A DNA stretch of 64,000 nt from Cordylochernes scorpioides (Eukaryota; Arthropoda; Arachnida; Pseudoscorpiones; Chernetidae): positions 95,362,941-95,426,940 of the forward strand of contig CP092870.1 of NCBI GenBank assembly GCA_030710605.1. Direction: 5' to 3'. Positions 37,435 to 47,339 of this stretch are shown piece by piece. Position 1 is the stretch's first letter. Every line of letters begins with the position of its first letter. The position numbers and the translations under genes were made by a program. Below the pieces are notes generated by a model. It was not told the DNA's origin. It did not search any database and was given only the letters and a program-made list of their open reading frames with translations.

Positions 37435-39819
37435 AGGTTGTTGGGCATGACATGGAATCAAGAAAAGGACACTTTGGCTTGTTCTTTGGAGAATTTGGAA
37501 ATACAGGGGCCAATAAACAAAAGAAAGGTACTCTCCTTGGCAAGCCGTATTTTCGATCCGGTGGGCTTCACTTGTCCAGTGACCCTCGTTCCGAGACTTA
37601 TCCTACAGGAAACGTGGCTGTTAAAATTGTCGTGGGATGAGCCTCTGCCTGAAAACTTGTCTTGCGAGTTTTTGAGGTGGCTGGCCAAATTGGAGTCTCT
37701 GAAATCCATTGCCATACCGAGATGGCTTTGCTATAGAGAAGAACACCGGATTGGAACTACTCTTCATGTCTTTTGTGATGCGTCTAGGGCCTCCTACGCC
37801 ACTTGTATTTTTTTACGCATCGAGAGCGAACAGGAAGTAACGTGTCAACTAGTACAGGCTCGGTCGAGAGTGGCTCCTTTGAAGGGGACTACCATTCCTT
37901 GTTTGGAGCTGTTGGCATGCTTGGTTGGGGCCCGCTTGGTGAACAACGTTGTGAGGGACCTAAAATTTGAAGACATGGAGCGATTTTATTGGACAGACTC
38001 CATGAATGCACTCCATTGGATCAAGGGAAAAGATAACTGGGCGACTTTTGTAATGAATCGAGTTATGGAGATCCGATCTCTCAGTGAGACAGAGGATTGG
38101 TATCATGTACCAGGATGTTTGAATCCAGCGGATTTACCATCACGGGGGTGCTTAGCCGATTCTCTGGAGAGATCGAAGTGGTGGGAGGGCCCGAGTTGGT
38201 TGAGAAGACCAAGAAGAGATTGGCCCCATAGGGAAATATACCCTGACCCAGATATTGTGAACTCGGAAAAGAGAAAGATTGTTTTAACATCAACATGTAT
38301 TGAAAGGGAAAAAGATCAGTACTACTATCGCTTTTCAAACTACTACAAGATATTGAGAGTAACTGCCTGGATGAACCGGTTTTTAACAAATGCGAGAGGA
38401 ACAATAGGTCAGCGAGTGAAAGGTGATCTTACTGTGAATGAAATTAAAAGGGCGGAACTGATGCTGGTGAGAGTTATCCAACGGGAATCCTTCACTGGAC
38501 CAGAGGACAAGAGGTTGAAGGATTTCAAGTTATGCTGCGATTCTTTGGGATTGTTGAGGGTCAAAACTAAAATAAGTAGGAGACAAGATCTGGAAAGTTT
38601 TCGAATGCCTTTATTGTTGCCTTCTGATCATTACTTGGTATATTTACTCATTAGATGGAAGCATGAAACTTGGGGGCATGTGGGACTTCAAACTCTGATG
38701 AATTTATTAAGAGAGGATTATTGGATTTTGAAATTCAGGAGGACTGTAAGAAGGGTCATACATCAATGTGTTAAGTGTAGACGGTTCACGGCTAAATCGG
38801 GTTCTGTTGAATCCGTGGAATTACCTGAAAATAGAGTAAGGGATGCCTCAATATTTGAGGTAGTGGTGATAGACCTTACTGGACCACTTGTTTTAAGGAA
38901 CAGGCGAAAGGTGTGGATTGTTATATTTACTTGTGCCGTATATCGGGCGGTCCATTTGGAACTGGTGACTTCTCTTTCAACCGAGAACTTTCTGCAAGCT
39001 TTCAGACGTTTTGTAGCAAGGAGAGGACGCCCCTATGTAGTGTACTCGGACAACGGTACCAATTTTCGTGGTGCGAGCAGAGCTCTAGGGAATCTAGACA
39101 ATGCGGTAGTCCAATCAGAGAGTACCAAGCAAAATATTAATTGGAAGTTTATCCCTCCGTCGGCTCCATGGTGGGGTGGATGGTGGGAAAGATTGATTGG
39201 TTTGCTGAAACAACTCCTTAGGAAGATTCTTGGTCAAGCTCGTTTGGAATTTGAGGAACTTTACACCATTATCTGTGACACAGAGTCTTTGATGAACTCA
39301 CGTCCATTGACTTACATGTCTGAAGATGTCGAAGATCTTAGTCCATTAACCCCTGCCTTGTTCTTACACGACCTCAAAGAAATAGGAGTTCCAGATCTGG
39401 ACTCTATTGAAAGGGCTCGTCTTCAGAAGAGATACCGATTTAGACAAAGGTTAAGAGAAGATCTGCGGAAGAGATTCCGGACGGAGTATTTTGGATTCTT
39501 AAGGCAAGAGACTAGAAGACGCTCGAAGACAAGACCTATCAAGGTGGGAGATCTGGTGTTGATTGGACAAGATAATGCTAAGCGAGTCAATTGGCCTTTG
39601 GCGAGAGTTGTGGAGGTCTACCCTGGCCGAGATGGACCTGTGAGGGTCGCCAAGTTGAGAACCAGCAAGGGCGTCCAGATTAGGCCGGTTCAACGGCTCT
39701 ACAATTTAGAGATACCCGCCGATCTGGGGAGTACCTTGAGGAGTATACAGTCGGAACCACGCCGGGGAGGCTCCCGAGGAGAAGCCAGTAAAGACCCTAC
39801 GAGGATAGCCCAATCCTAA
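37435..39819 (+). CDS. BEL/Pao RNase H-integrase, downstream part
   Basis: About 794 codons in the same frame as the upstream part, beginning right after the TGA. RNase H (FCDASRASYATCIFL, near 111; TDSMNALHWI near 183). The integrase zinc finger is HETWGHVG...CVKC (about 409-445), with catalytic D in VIDLTGP, D in YSDNGTNFRG and E in WWERLIG (near 477, 536, 583). A C-terminal domain typical of BEL integrases includes VEVYPGRDGPVRVAKLRT. It is translated only if the stop is read through or absent from other copies. Confidence 0.9.
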   Translation, partial: RLLGMTWNQEKDTLACSLENLEIQGPINKRKVLSLASRIFDPVGFTCPVTLVPRLILQETWLLKLSWDEPLPENLSCEFLRWLAKLESLKSIAIPRWLCYREEHRIGTTLHVFCDASRASYATCIFLRIESEQEVTCQLVQARSRVAPLKGTTIPCLELLACLVGARLVNNVVRDLKFEDMERFYWTDSMNALHWIKGKDNWATFVMNRVMEIRSLSETEDWYHVPGCLNPADLPSRGCLADSLERSKWWEGPSWLRRPRRDWPHREIYPDPDIVNSEKRKIVLTSTCIEREKDQYYYRFSNYYKILRVTAWMNRFLTNARGTIGQRVKGDLTVNEIKRAELMLVRVIQRESFTGPEDKRLKDFKLCCDSLGLLRVKTKISRRQDLESFRMPLLLPSDHYLVYLLIRWKHETWGHVGLQTLMNLLREDYWILKFRRTVRRVIHQCVKCRRFTAKSGSVESVELPENRVRDASIFEVVVIDLTGPLVLRNRRKVWIVIFTCAVYRAVHLELVTSLSTENFLQAFRRFVARRGRPYVVYSDNGTNFRGASRALGNLDNAVVQSESTKQNINWKFIPPSAPWWGGWWERLIGLLKQLLRKILGQARLEFEELYTIICDTESLMNSRPLTYMSEDVEDLSPLTPALFLHDLKEIGVPDLDSIERARLQKRYRFRQRLREDLRKRFRTEYFGFLRQETRRRSKTRPIKVGDLVLIGQDNAKRVNWPLARVVEVYPGRDGPVRVAKLRTSKGVQIRPVQRLYNLEIPADLGSTLRSIQSEPRRGGSRGEASKDPTRIAQS

Positions 39820-39888
39820 AGAACTGGAATGAACGGTCGTTTCCCAACTATTGGTTGAGTTTCTGTAGAAAAACTCAAGGTGGGAGTA

Positions 39889-40241
39889 TGTTGGGAAAAG
39901 AATGTTATTTTTCTTATAGATTTATATATATTTTTTATATATGTAAATTTAATCCATTATAAGAAACATATTTGCCATATGTAAATATTTATATGTATAT
40001 ATATTCGTGACAAAAAATAAAGTAGTTGACTGGTTAGAGTCGTGTGGTTTCTCGGCCCGCTCTCGAGAGGTCTACGCCTTGGTTGATACCTGCCTTAGAC
40101 ACTTCCGCGGATTTGACTTCTTGGGAATCGCTCTTCTCTACCCTTGAGATTCCACGGATTTTTTCCTCTCCGGGACCAGAATAAGAGACTTCGGGCGTCT
40201 GGGCAAAATAGAGCCTGGGCGCTGCGCCGCTGAACGCGACA
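39889..40241 (+). repeat. BEL 3' LTR
   Basis: Follows AACTCAAGGTGGGAG, a short purine-rich tract. Nearly identical to the 5' LTR. Confidence 0.93.
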
Positions 40242-40564
40242 TATATATATATGTGTACGACAATTTACCTATCAATAGAAAGAATTTGCATATAAAATGA
40301 GATATGTAAATAGAACGTCCATATATTATCCGTTTCTAAGAAGTTGGGGCGGCAAAAAACTTTCGTTTTTTTAAAAGGAAATTTACTTTTGTCGAGGAAT
40401 TAATAGATTCTTTTACCAATAGTCTATCGAGGATCTAACGGATTGTGTGGAACATTGGAAGTCTTCAAATAGCAATTGAAATACGGATCGTAAATCGTAA
40501 TGGCGTGGATAAATTATTTTTAACGGAGACCAAGAGAGATTGAGATTGAAAAAACATGCCTCGG

Positions 40565-40735
40565 CCAGGCAACCTCTATCTTCAGGATTCATTTCAATCT
40601 TCAAATTAAAGACAATTCGGCCAGTAAATCTTTTTTATAAAAAAATATACTGGCAGAAGTATCTTTAATTTGATAAACTATTAATTTTGACCAGGCAGCC
40701 TCTATCTTTACGATTCATTTCAATCTTCATATAGA
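40565..40735. mobile_element. Eroded Penelope-like fragment, ACGT family
   Basis: CTCGGCCAGGCAACCTCTAT, CAATTCGGCCAGTAAATC and a mirrored TTTACTGG-like arm. The ribozyme core is deleted. Confidence 0.5.
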
Positions 40736-40774
40736 GTTATATACGGTACTTGATTTATGTTCAATTGAAACCAT

Positions 40775-40819
40775 TGCTATACAGGGAGAATCCTGTATGG
40801 GGTTTGATCCCTAATAAAG

Positions 40820-40850
<31 letters not shown>

Positions 40851-40852
40851 GT
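40775..40852 (+). mobile_element. Non-LTR 3' tail with (TG)n
   Basis: GAATCCTGTATGGGGTTTGA, CCCTAATAAAGG then a TG repeat. Resembles the retroposed fragment at 2.93-3.13 kb. Confidence 0.45.
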
Positions 40853-40904
40853 TATATAAGTTTAAGTACAAAATAAATATATAGAATAAATAAATAAGGA
40901 GATA

Positions 40905-41205
40905 AAATATTATGATGCACTAGCGCGCCATCTGCTATCAAAAGACGAAACTATTTTAGACGTGTATGATTATTTTTTTAAATAAACAATTTCTACTGCC
41001 CTTACTGCGATGGAAAAATTAATGGGAGGGCCTGGCTCATCAGTGATGAACCCTCCCAGCGGTTTCGCCAGTTTAATCTACCTAAGTACAGTAACTTATG
41101 AGTCAGGCCCTCCCATTAATTTTTCCATTGCAGTAAGGGCAGTAGAAATTGTTTTATTTTGAAAAGAATCATACGCGTCTAAAATAGTTTCGTATTTAGA
41201 TAAAT
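40905..41205. mobile_element. Foldback MITE-1, near-complete short subfamily
   Basis: Terminal GATGCACTAGCGCGCCATCT, TTTCTACTGCCCTTACTGCG, GGGAGGGCCTGGCTCATCAG, CGGTTTCGCCAGTTTAATCT, then the mirrored half. The two arms are inverted over about 110 bp. No protein encoded. Confidence 0.7.
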
Positions 41206-41209
41206 ATAT

Positions 41210-41734
41210 GAATAAAAAGAGTTGAAAGAAAGAGAGAGAAAGAGAATAAAATACTATAAAAAATCTATTTGGTTATGGAAAAGTTTGAGCGTTTCTAAAA
41301 CTGAAAGATAACAAAAAATGATGATAGGCGGATTTCAATCATCATCGACGTCAGAAAGAAGCGCGGGGGATGTTTGTCTTTGTCAGGCGGAGATATTGGA
41401 TGTTACAGCAGCCGGCTGAAGAAATATTTGTGGCGTCGCTGATTCCCGGAGATTGTGAGATGTGTAATAACCCGGGTTTCTCGAACACTAAATGCTAACC
41501 CGGGTTGTCCTGTATGCTGTGAAAGACAAAGTGAAGCCATTTCTAATTATTTTTCTCACGAAAATCCTCAATGAATCAACCAACCGGACTTAAGACAACC
41601 AAGACGTCTTAACACCAGACTATGGCTATGGATTGATCAACTTGGTTGAATCTGTTGAGTGAAGAGGTATACAATAGACTTAAGATTGATTCACGATAAA
41701 CAAACAAAATAGTGAAGATGTAAATTTAATTTTA
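41210..41734. other. Mixed-composition DNA, no gene seen
   Basis: 41340-41560 is GC-richer and contains two CCCGGGTT motifs, but no frame is convincing. Confidence 0.3.
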
Positions 41735-42144
41735 TTCTATATACAGTTACGAGCGTCATGCGTTCTTAATAATTCTTCATCTCTGTCACCGTTTGCTTTT
41801 TTTTTTTTGGAATGGCGCTCTCCTATTGGTTGGCTACGATCACGCCACCTTTGCCCCCCCCCCCCACTCGCTTTTTGGTTTTTGTAACTATTGTGTTGGA
41901 GCGGGTCGCTCCTTAAATAAATGCATATATTAGTTAATAACTAAATGGAATCCTCTCTTTCTTTTTCCCAGTAAGAGACGCCTACGGAAGCCAACAGTAC
42001 ATAGACAGATAAATCACATAGGCTATAGTTATTAACTAATATATGCATTTATATAAGGCGCCGATTTATAATTGTAACAAATAATATTTGAATAAACACA
42101 TTCAATCGGGTAAAACACGGGCGTTGCCCGGGTCATTCGGCTAG
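41735..42144 (+). mobile_element. Non-autonomous Helitron without tRNA
   Basis: 5' region TCTATATACAGTTACGAGCG. 3' end CGGGCGTTGCCCGGGTCATT, CGG and CTAG (42141-42144), then T. Shares its first 130 bp and its last 100 bp with the tRNA-bearing copy at 21.66 kb. An inner inverted repeat (AAATGCATATATTAGTTAAT) spans 41920-42050. A C-run lies at 41856. Confidence 0.6.
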
Positions 42145-42550
42145 TATTAGTATAAGTATCAGAATAATTTTTTCTCGGCCCTAGAAAATAAGTAAATTAG
42201 TTTATGTTATTATTCTCTATCAAGTTGAGTTCGACTTCTAGTGACTATATGTAAATATGTTCTCCAATTTGATCTGTTGGTGATCATCACTCACAGCCCA
42301 TCTAGTGACCATCCGGTAGCTTTCTTGACCCCTTACATCTAGATCATTGAAAATTTTCCTATGATTTTTCTTCTCCTTCAATTTTTCCCAACATCAACAT
42401 CTTTTCTAAACCATTTACTCATTATATGTCTAAAGTAGGTCAGTCTTCATTAGCATATTTGGGATTCTAGGGATCTACCAGGATTAATTTCATTTAAGAT
42501 CGAAATATTTGTACTTTTATCTGGCTACGTCATTCTGAGTTAGCTTTCTC
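42145..42550. other. Unassigned
   Basis: No gene, RNA or repeat terminus recognised. Confidence 0.3.
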
Positions 42551-42553
42551 CAT

Positions 42554-42573
42554 GTACACGCTTGTTCGGCGGT

Positions 42574-42613
<40 letters not shown>

Positions 42614-42660
42614 GGCCCCTGCGCAAGGATGACACGCAAAATCGTGAAGCGTTCCATGTC
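42554..42660 (+). ncRNA. U6 snRNA or U6 pseudogene
   Basis: The conserved body is present: TACATATACTAAAATTGGAA, CGATACAGAGAAGATTAGCA (ACAGAGA box), TGGCCCCTGCGCAAGGATGA (AGC-type internal stem region), and GTGAAGCGTTCCAT. The 5' stem differs somewhat from the usual sequence. After the body the sequence reads GTCTACATTT rather than a T-run, so the RNA polymerase III terminator is missing and no upstream TATA was seen. A retroposed pseudogene is more likely than a functional gene. Confidence 0.7.
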
Positions 42661-42816
42661 TACATTTCAAAACATCAATTGTCCTGGATTCTAGAAACAA
42701 TGTCATGTTCTGACACGTTGGTTGCTGTTGAGGAATGTGTTTCTGATACTGAAGACACTGTGTGGGCCACTAAAGGCCGATTGGAAGAAGCTCTGTTGAG
42801 ACACGAAGACTCGTGA
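42660..42816 (+). other. Coding-like sequence fused to U6-like element
   Basis: A frame including SCSDTLVAVEECVSDTEDTV and ending ALLRHEDS follows the U6 body. Chimeric U6-mRNA pseudogenes arise by template switching in other genomes; whether this is one is unproven. Confidence 0.25.
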
Positions 42817-42929
42817 TCCGAAAAGGTGAAGGTTAAAATCTCTTACTAACAGGTTTAATTAATGGACACAAAGAAGGAACGCAAAGTGCCGTTAGCGTCT
42901 GTTTTCGGACCGGAGAGGTATAAGAAGAG

Positions 42930-43000
42930 AAATAACGATTATTTCTAACCTTAGATATGAAGTATGAAAGGATGAATTGTGAAGAGTAATGATAAACGGA
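42930..43000 (+). mobile_element. PLE-like fragment (family 4)
   Basis: ATTATTTCTAACCTT, AAGTATGAAAGGATGAATTG, GAAGAGTAATGATAAACGG match the spacer of the palindrome at 24.2 kb. Confidence 0.4.
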
Positions 43001-43010
43001 AAAATAAAGA

Positions 43011-43084
43011 GTCCAGGGATGGGAATCGAACCCACAGTGTTCCGCTTATCGGGAAGATGCCATGTCCTTTAAGGCTACCCTGGA
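43011..43084 (-). pseudogene. tRNA-like sequence with perfect acceptor stem
   Basis: Minus strand TCCAGGG...CCCTGGA pairs perfectly over 7 bp. D-arm GCC/GGC, T-arm GTGGGTTCGATTCCCAT. The anticodon arm has one mismatch and a non-standard loop (C at position 33, apparent anticodon GAT). Not an ordinary tRNA; either a pseudogene or a SINE head. Confidence 0.5.
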
Positions 43085-43380
43085 CAGAGATAGGGGACAG
43101 CTATGGGGTGTGATCACGTGATATCCTGGACTAAGAGACTTGGTATCACTGAATGCCCTTGTTTGTATCTCGTCGTGATCCTACAGTTACTGGACAGAGT
43201 TGTTTACACCACATAATTCTATATGTTTAGTAAATAGTAGAAAAGTCTCAATGAGGTATGGTGAAAATGTTATATTTACTGGATAGAACAGTGGAGATTC
43301 TTTTTGAAAGTGCTCAATGGAAGTCTTCGAAGTCTTATAGACGTTTGATCTCTATCTAGTGTCATTCTCAACCAGATATA

Positions 43381-43818
43381 CACTCATGGAGACAAAACTT
43401 AAGGAAGTTGTATCTTTTAACATGTATATCGGGACAATAACTCTGAAATATATTACAGTGACCTTTATTGAAGACACACGAGATAACCAAGTCTAAATTC
43501 ATGGACAAAACTTAAGGAAGTTGTACCTTTTAGCATGTATATCTGGATTCAAACAATAACTCTGAAAGATATTACAGTGACCTTTATTGAAGACACACGA
43601 TATAACCAAGTCTACACTCATGGACAAAACTTAAGGAAGTTGTACCTTTTAGCATGTATATCGGGATTCAAACAATAACTCTGAAAGATATTACAGTGAC
43701 CTTTATTGAAGACACACGATATAACCAAGTGTGAACAAAATTGCCTCTGTCTCCTTAAAAAATAAACGACTGGCGATATCAAATACTTTTCACTTCCTTA
43801 ATTTTTGTCCATGAGTGT
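43381..43818. mobile_element. Tandem-repeat MITE, complete, TA flanks
   Basis: Left end CACTCATGGAGACAAAACTT and inverted right end CTTCCTTAATTTTTGTCCATGA then GTG, each beside TA. The interior contains three units of about 117 bp that each restart with a copy of the terminal sequence. No coding capacity. Confidence 0.7.
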
Positions 43819-43824
43819 AGTTTG

Positions 43825-44325
43825 GTAGCTGGTAGTATTCTTGTCCTCTCAGAGCCTCTCTTGATGACATTGTAGGGAATTCTTCCATAATTGTCCAAGA
43901 ATTTTATTCTTTTTCAGGTCTTCCCTCCACTTATCCTTTCAAGTCAACCAGCTGTCGGACAAGATGTCTAAAAATTCTGGATAAATGACTCTAAGATAGG
44001 GTGGCCACTATATAGCAGACATTGTGCTAACGGTCTAATGTTACAGCGGCAAACTGTGTTTTGTCGGGTTATGACGTAATCTATTATGAACAAATTCAGC
44101 CGAAAGTGAAAAGTATTTTAATTAGTTCTTTCAGCCTTAATTAAAAATTCTTCTTCATTCCACCACTAATTGTTATTGTAGTCGTTGTGAACAGATGTAT
44201 AGCTAGGTTAATTAATGCTAATATCAATTAACATTCAAATCAATTCGCTCCCATATTGTCTCTTTAGTTTTACGTAATTATAATTGGAGGTGTATAATTG
44301 GACGGAGGAATTTCTTTTAATGTCT
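43825..44325. other. Unassigned
   Basis: No supported gene or repeat end. Confidence 0.3.
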
Positions 44326-44326
44326 A

Positions 44327-44400
44327 TCTAATATATAAATACGATGTCAGTCTGTCTTTCTGTCCGGCCGTCGGTTTGTCTATCTATTGGATAGTGATCC
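44327..44400 (+). mobile_element. Helitron 5' end
   Basis: TCTAATATATAAATACGATG followed by TCAGTCTGTCTTTCTGTCCG, directly after an A, as at the 5' ends of many arthropod Helitrons. A matching 3' end was not identified. Confidence 0.4.
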
Positions 44401-44574
44401 ACTGTTAGAAGAGCAGGCCTAATGACAAAACCGATTTTATATTATAGTTTTATCTTAATACAGCCTTAATGTATGCATAACTAACTGATGGATTTCTCTG
44501 ATATCTTTTCGAAATCTATTTAAAGGTCAATTAACGCGTTGAACTAATTAATTTTGTCAACACAACAGCGAAAA

Positions 44575-44645
44575 TAATTAATAAATTCGAACCCACCTTC
44601 TTTCATATAGTACTTCATTACTCAATTCAATCAACTGAGCTAAGA
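44575..44645 (-). pseudogene. tRNA-like remnant
   Basis: Minus strand TTAGCTCAGTTGATTGA (A box) and GGTGGGTTCGAAT (B box) at correct spacing. Acceptor arms do not pair. Confidence 0.4.
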
Positions 44646-45074
44646 AAAACATCGCACCTTAATTGGCTGATCAAGGTCATGTGATAGCTGTGAACCAATA
44701 AGCGGGAGAATAAACAGAATATCACACACACACACACACACATATAAATCTATTTAAAAATACAAAATAGTATATATATAAAATATTTCCAAGAGGTTTC
44801 TCTAAAGGTTTGTCTAAATCCTGGAATAAATTGAAGGGACACTCCACTTCTGTGATCGGACGAGAGGCATTTCCCACGAGATATGCAAATCAACTTGCTA
44901 ATCAGCGGACCGAACTAATTGTGGTAACCATGGTGATTGGACATTAAGGTGAACATCTTGTGATAACAAATGACATCTATAGAATGGAGGTCCTATGTGA
45001 TGACAGACGTTATGTGTCCTGAACATAGGCTTCTGTCCCCGACTCCTAGGAACCTGTTGCATTATTCTAGTTGA

Positions 45075-45160
45075 ATAGTAACACGTTTTCATCGCAGTAA
45101 GGACAGTAGAAGTTTGTTTTATATTAAAAAAGAAACATTCGTGCTTTGATTGATTCCACT
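45075..45160. mobile_element. Partial MITE-1
   Basis: TTTCATCGCAGTAAGGACAG, AGAAACATTCGTGCTTTGAT. Confidence 0.5.
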
Positions 45161-45197
45161 TCTTATATATAGATTTATGTTATCACCTTATAATTAA

Positions 45198-45345
45198 CTA
45201 GACGAATGGCCCGGGCAACGCCCGGGTTTTACCCGAGTGCGTATATATTTTAGTAATGTTTTAATTAAAATACTATTCGTTACAATTATAAATTGGCGCC
45301 GTGGATGTCTCTCTTGTGAAACGTCCCGCCCCAAACTGTGTGTGT
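45198..45345 (-). mobile_element. Helitron 3' end fragment
   Basis: Minus strand CCCGGGCGTTGCCCGGGCCA ending CTAG (45198-45201), and the shared segment ATTGGCGCCGTGGATGTC. The 5' end was not seen. Confidence 0.5.
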
Positions 45346-45599
45346 CTTGAAAATATAAAATTAGAAATGTGGATTTTCATAAAGATATCATCATGTCTAT
45401 TTTTATTTTTGCATTTCACCTACTAAATCGATAGAGATAATTACATTTGCAACATGAACTTAGGTATATTGACTAAATAGAAAACTGCATAGTAATAAAG
45501 ATAATATTGTAAAGGCACCATATCGTTTTATTTTCAATAAAATCGAAACAAATAAATATATCACAAAAATATGACCCTATAACTTTCCGCAAGGTTCTA

Positions 45600-46000
45600 A
45601 ATGGTCACACGGCCAGTGTGAGTGTTTTTGTTGCATCATGCTGTGACTCACACGATGACCCAAGGTCATTCAGGGGTGGAGCAAAGCCTATCTCCGTCGT
45701 CGCAATTGTGGCGCTGCATGCGAGTTAAGTCTACATATCTGCAAATAACTCTAAGGAAATTCAAGATATTCAAGAAATTATTTTTCGGACACCTTTCCGG
45801 GGATATACCTAATAATATCCCAGAATTTCATGGCGATTGGATGTATGGTTTTTGAATAACAGGGTTGTCTAGAGGGGGGCAGGGAGGCCACGTGTTCGCT
45901 GGCCTCCAATGGGCGCGCATTCTATCCGTGAGCTTCAGATAAACAGACAAACAGACAAACAAACAGACAGAATAAGGCAAATATATAAGTAGATTATGCC
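45600..46000. repeat. Unclassified repeat with (ACAGACAA)n tail
   Basis: TTTCATGGCGATTGGATGTA and a tail ACAGACAAACAGACAAACAA, a pattern seen at 3' ends of many arthropod non-LTR elements. Family not assigned. Confidence 0.35.
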
Positions 46001-46014
46001 TAACTGACATTGTA

Positions 46015-46325
46015 TTTATTGTTTGCGGAAGAGTATTGCTCTATGCAAATATTTATATGTAATTCTACTGTCCTAAAAGCTTATGTTCATAGTTTTCTTG
46101 AATACCATTTCTGAGATTCCACCCTTCAGTGCAGCACATATATAAGCAGAATGATCCAATACTGTATTAGGGTTCTAAGAAGAGGTCTGGTGGATTAAAT
46201 TAGCGAAACCGCTGGGAGGGTTTACCACTGATGAGCCAAGCCTTCCTAATATTTTTTTCATCGCAGTAAGGACAGTATAAGTTTGTTTTATGTTTAAAAA
46301 GAAACATTTATGCTTTAATGCTTCC
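46015..46325 (+). mobile_element. Foldback MITE-1, long subfamily
   Basis: AAGAGTATTGCTCTATGCAA, TGAGATTCCACCCTTCAGTG, TTAGCGAAACCGCTGGGAGG, CTGATGAGCCAAGCC, TCGCAGTAAGGACAGTATAA. Confidence 0.65.
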
Positions 46326-46337
46326 ATTTATAATAGA

Positions 46338-47280
46338 CTAGCCGAAATACCCGGGCAACGCCCAGGTTTTACCCGATTAAATGCTTTTACTCAAATACTA
46401 TTCGTTACAATTATAAATTGGCGCCGTGGATGTCATTCTTGTGAAACGTCCCGCTCCAAACTTTGTGTCTGAGAAGCGATATTTTTATAAAGAGATGATC
46501 TGGCTTTGTGTCTTCTGCTCGAATGAATGTTTTTCTGTTAGAATTTTGTTCCTGCATACTAAAAATGAACTGGCTTCACCCGTGGTCTCTGCTTTTTGGA
46601 ATTTTTCCGGATATAATTTTGTATCTGATAATCAAATATGATACAGCAATATTATCATAATCATTTTCTGACTAAAAAAAAAACAACTATTTTTGCCCAG
46701 AACCTGTCAATTTCAATTTTTATTGGCTAAAAATGCGACAAATATCTCTTCCATATTTTTTTCGATGTCCTGGTAAAACACGTTTTACATGTACATTAGC
46801 TCAGCTGATATTACCTCCCATCTTCACCGCTAGAGGCGCTGCTTGCGAGCGAAAGAGCAAATTTGCAACTCAAATTTGCAAATAACTCGAAGAATATTCG
46901 ACCTGAAATATTCAATATAAGTTTTTCCAGATTCTACTATACATACTGCTAAAATTTCAGTCATATTAGTTACGTAAAAGCATTCCATTCACAAAAGCAA
47001 ACGATGACAGAATTGATTGATTGTTGATTATGACTCTGATACTTGTATATTTTAATAATAATAATATATAAATGAGTTTTAAAAATTGTAAAAAAAAAAA
47101 AATGCATCAGCCGGGAATCGAACCCGGGCCGCCCGCGTGGCAGGCGAGCATTCTCGCCACTGAACAACCGATGCTTATAAGAAATGGCCATATTTGGGTA
47201 TTTATTCCATTCACAAAAGCAAACGGTGACAAAATTGATTGATTGTTGATTATGACTCTGATACTTGTATATTTTAATAG
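46338..47280 (-). mobile_element. Helitron with tRNA-Gly sequence
   Basis: Minus-strand 3' end CTGGGCGTTGCCCGGGTATT and CTAG (46338-46341). Shared ATTGGCGCCGTGGATGTC follows, then a segment with GCTAGAGGCGCTGCTTGCGA also seen near 1190-1215. A 76-bp direct repeat (46983 and 47206, CATTCACAAAAGCAAACG) brackets the tRNA. The far boundary is uncertain. Confidence 0.5.
47103..47174 (-). tRNA. tRNA-Gly(GCC), possibly functional
   Basis: 72 nt, GCATCGG...CTGATGC acceptor with one G-U pair and discriminator A. A box TTGTTCAGTGGCGAGAATG has one extra base relative to the standard tRNA-Gly D arm. The anticodon arm CTCGC-CTGCCAC-GCGGG presents GCC. The T arm GCCCGGGTTCGATTCCCGGC is intact. A T-run follows immediately and would terminate polymerase III. 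CCA is not encoded, as is normal in eukaryotes. It lies inside a Helitron-like repeat, so it may be a mobile copy; the D-arm change leaves its function open. Confidence 0.75.
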
Positions 47281-47339
47281 ATGGTACGTTATCGCTTTAT
47301 AAACAAAATAATCAATAAAATATCGCTATTTTTTCCATT

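Larger units (their letters stand above)
34238..40241 (+). mobile_element. BEL/Pao LTR retrotransposon
   Basis: LTRs of about 352 bp, TGTTGGGAAAAG...GAACGCGACA, with about four differences. The 5-bp flanks are TATAT at each end (34233-34237 and 40242-40246), the usual BEL target length. One polyprotein frame with BEL-type domain order is cut by a single in-frame stop. The primer-binding region is TTGGCATCCCAGCCGGGA, directly after the 5' LTR. Confidence 0.93.
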
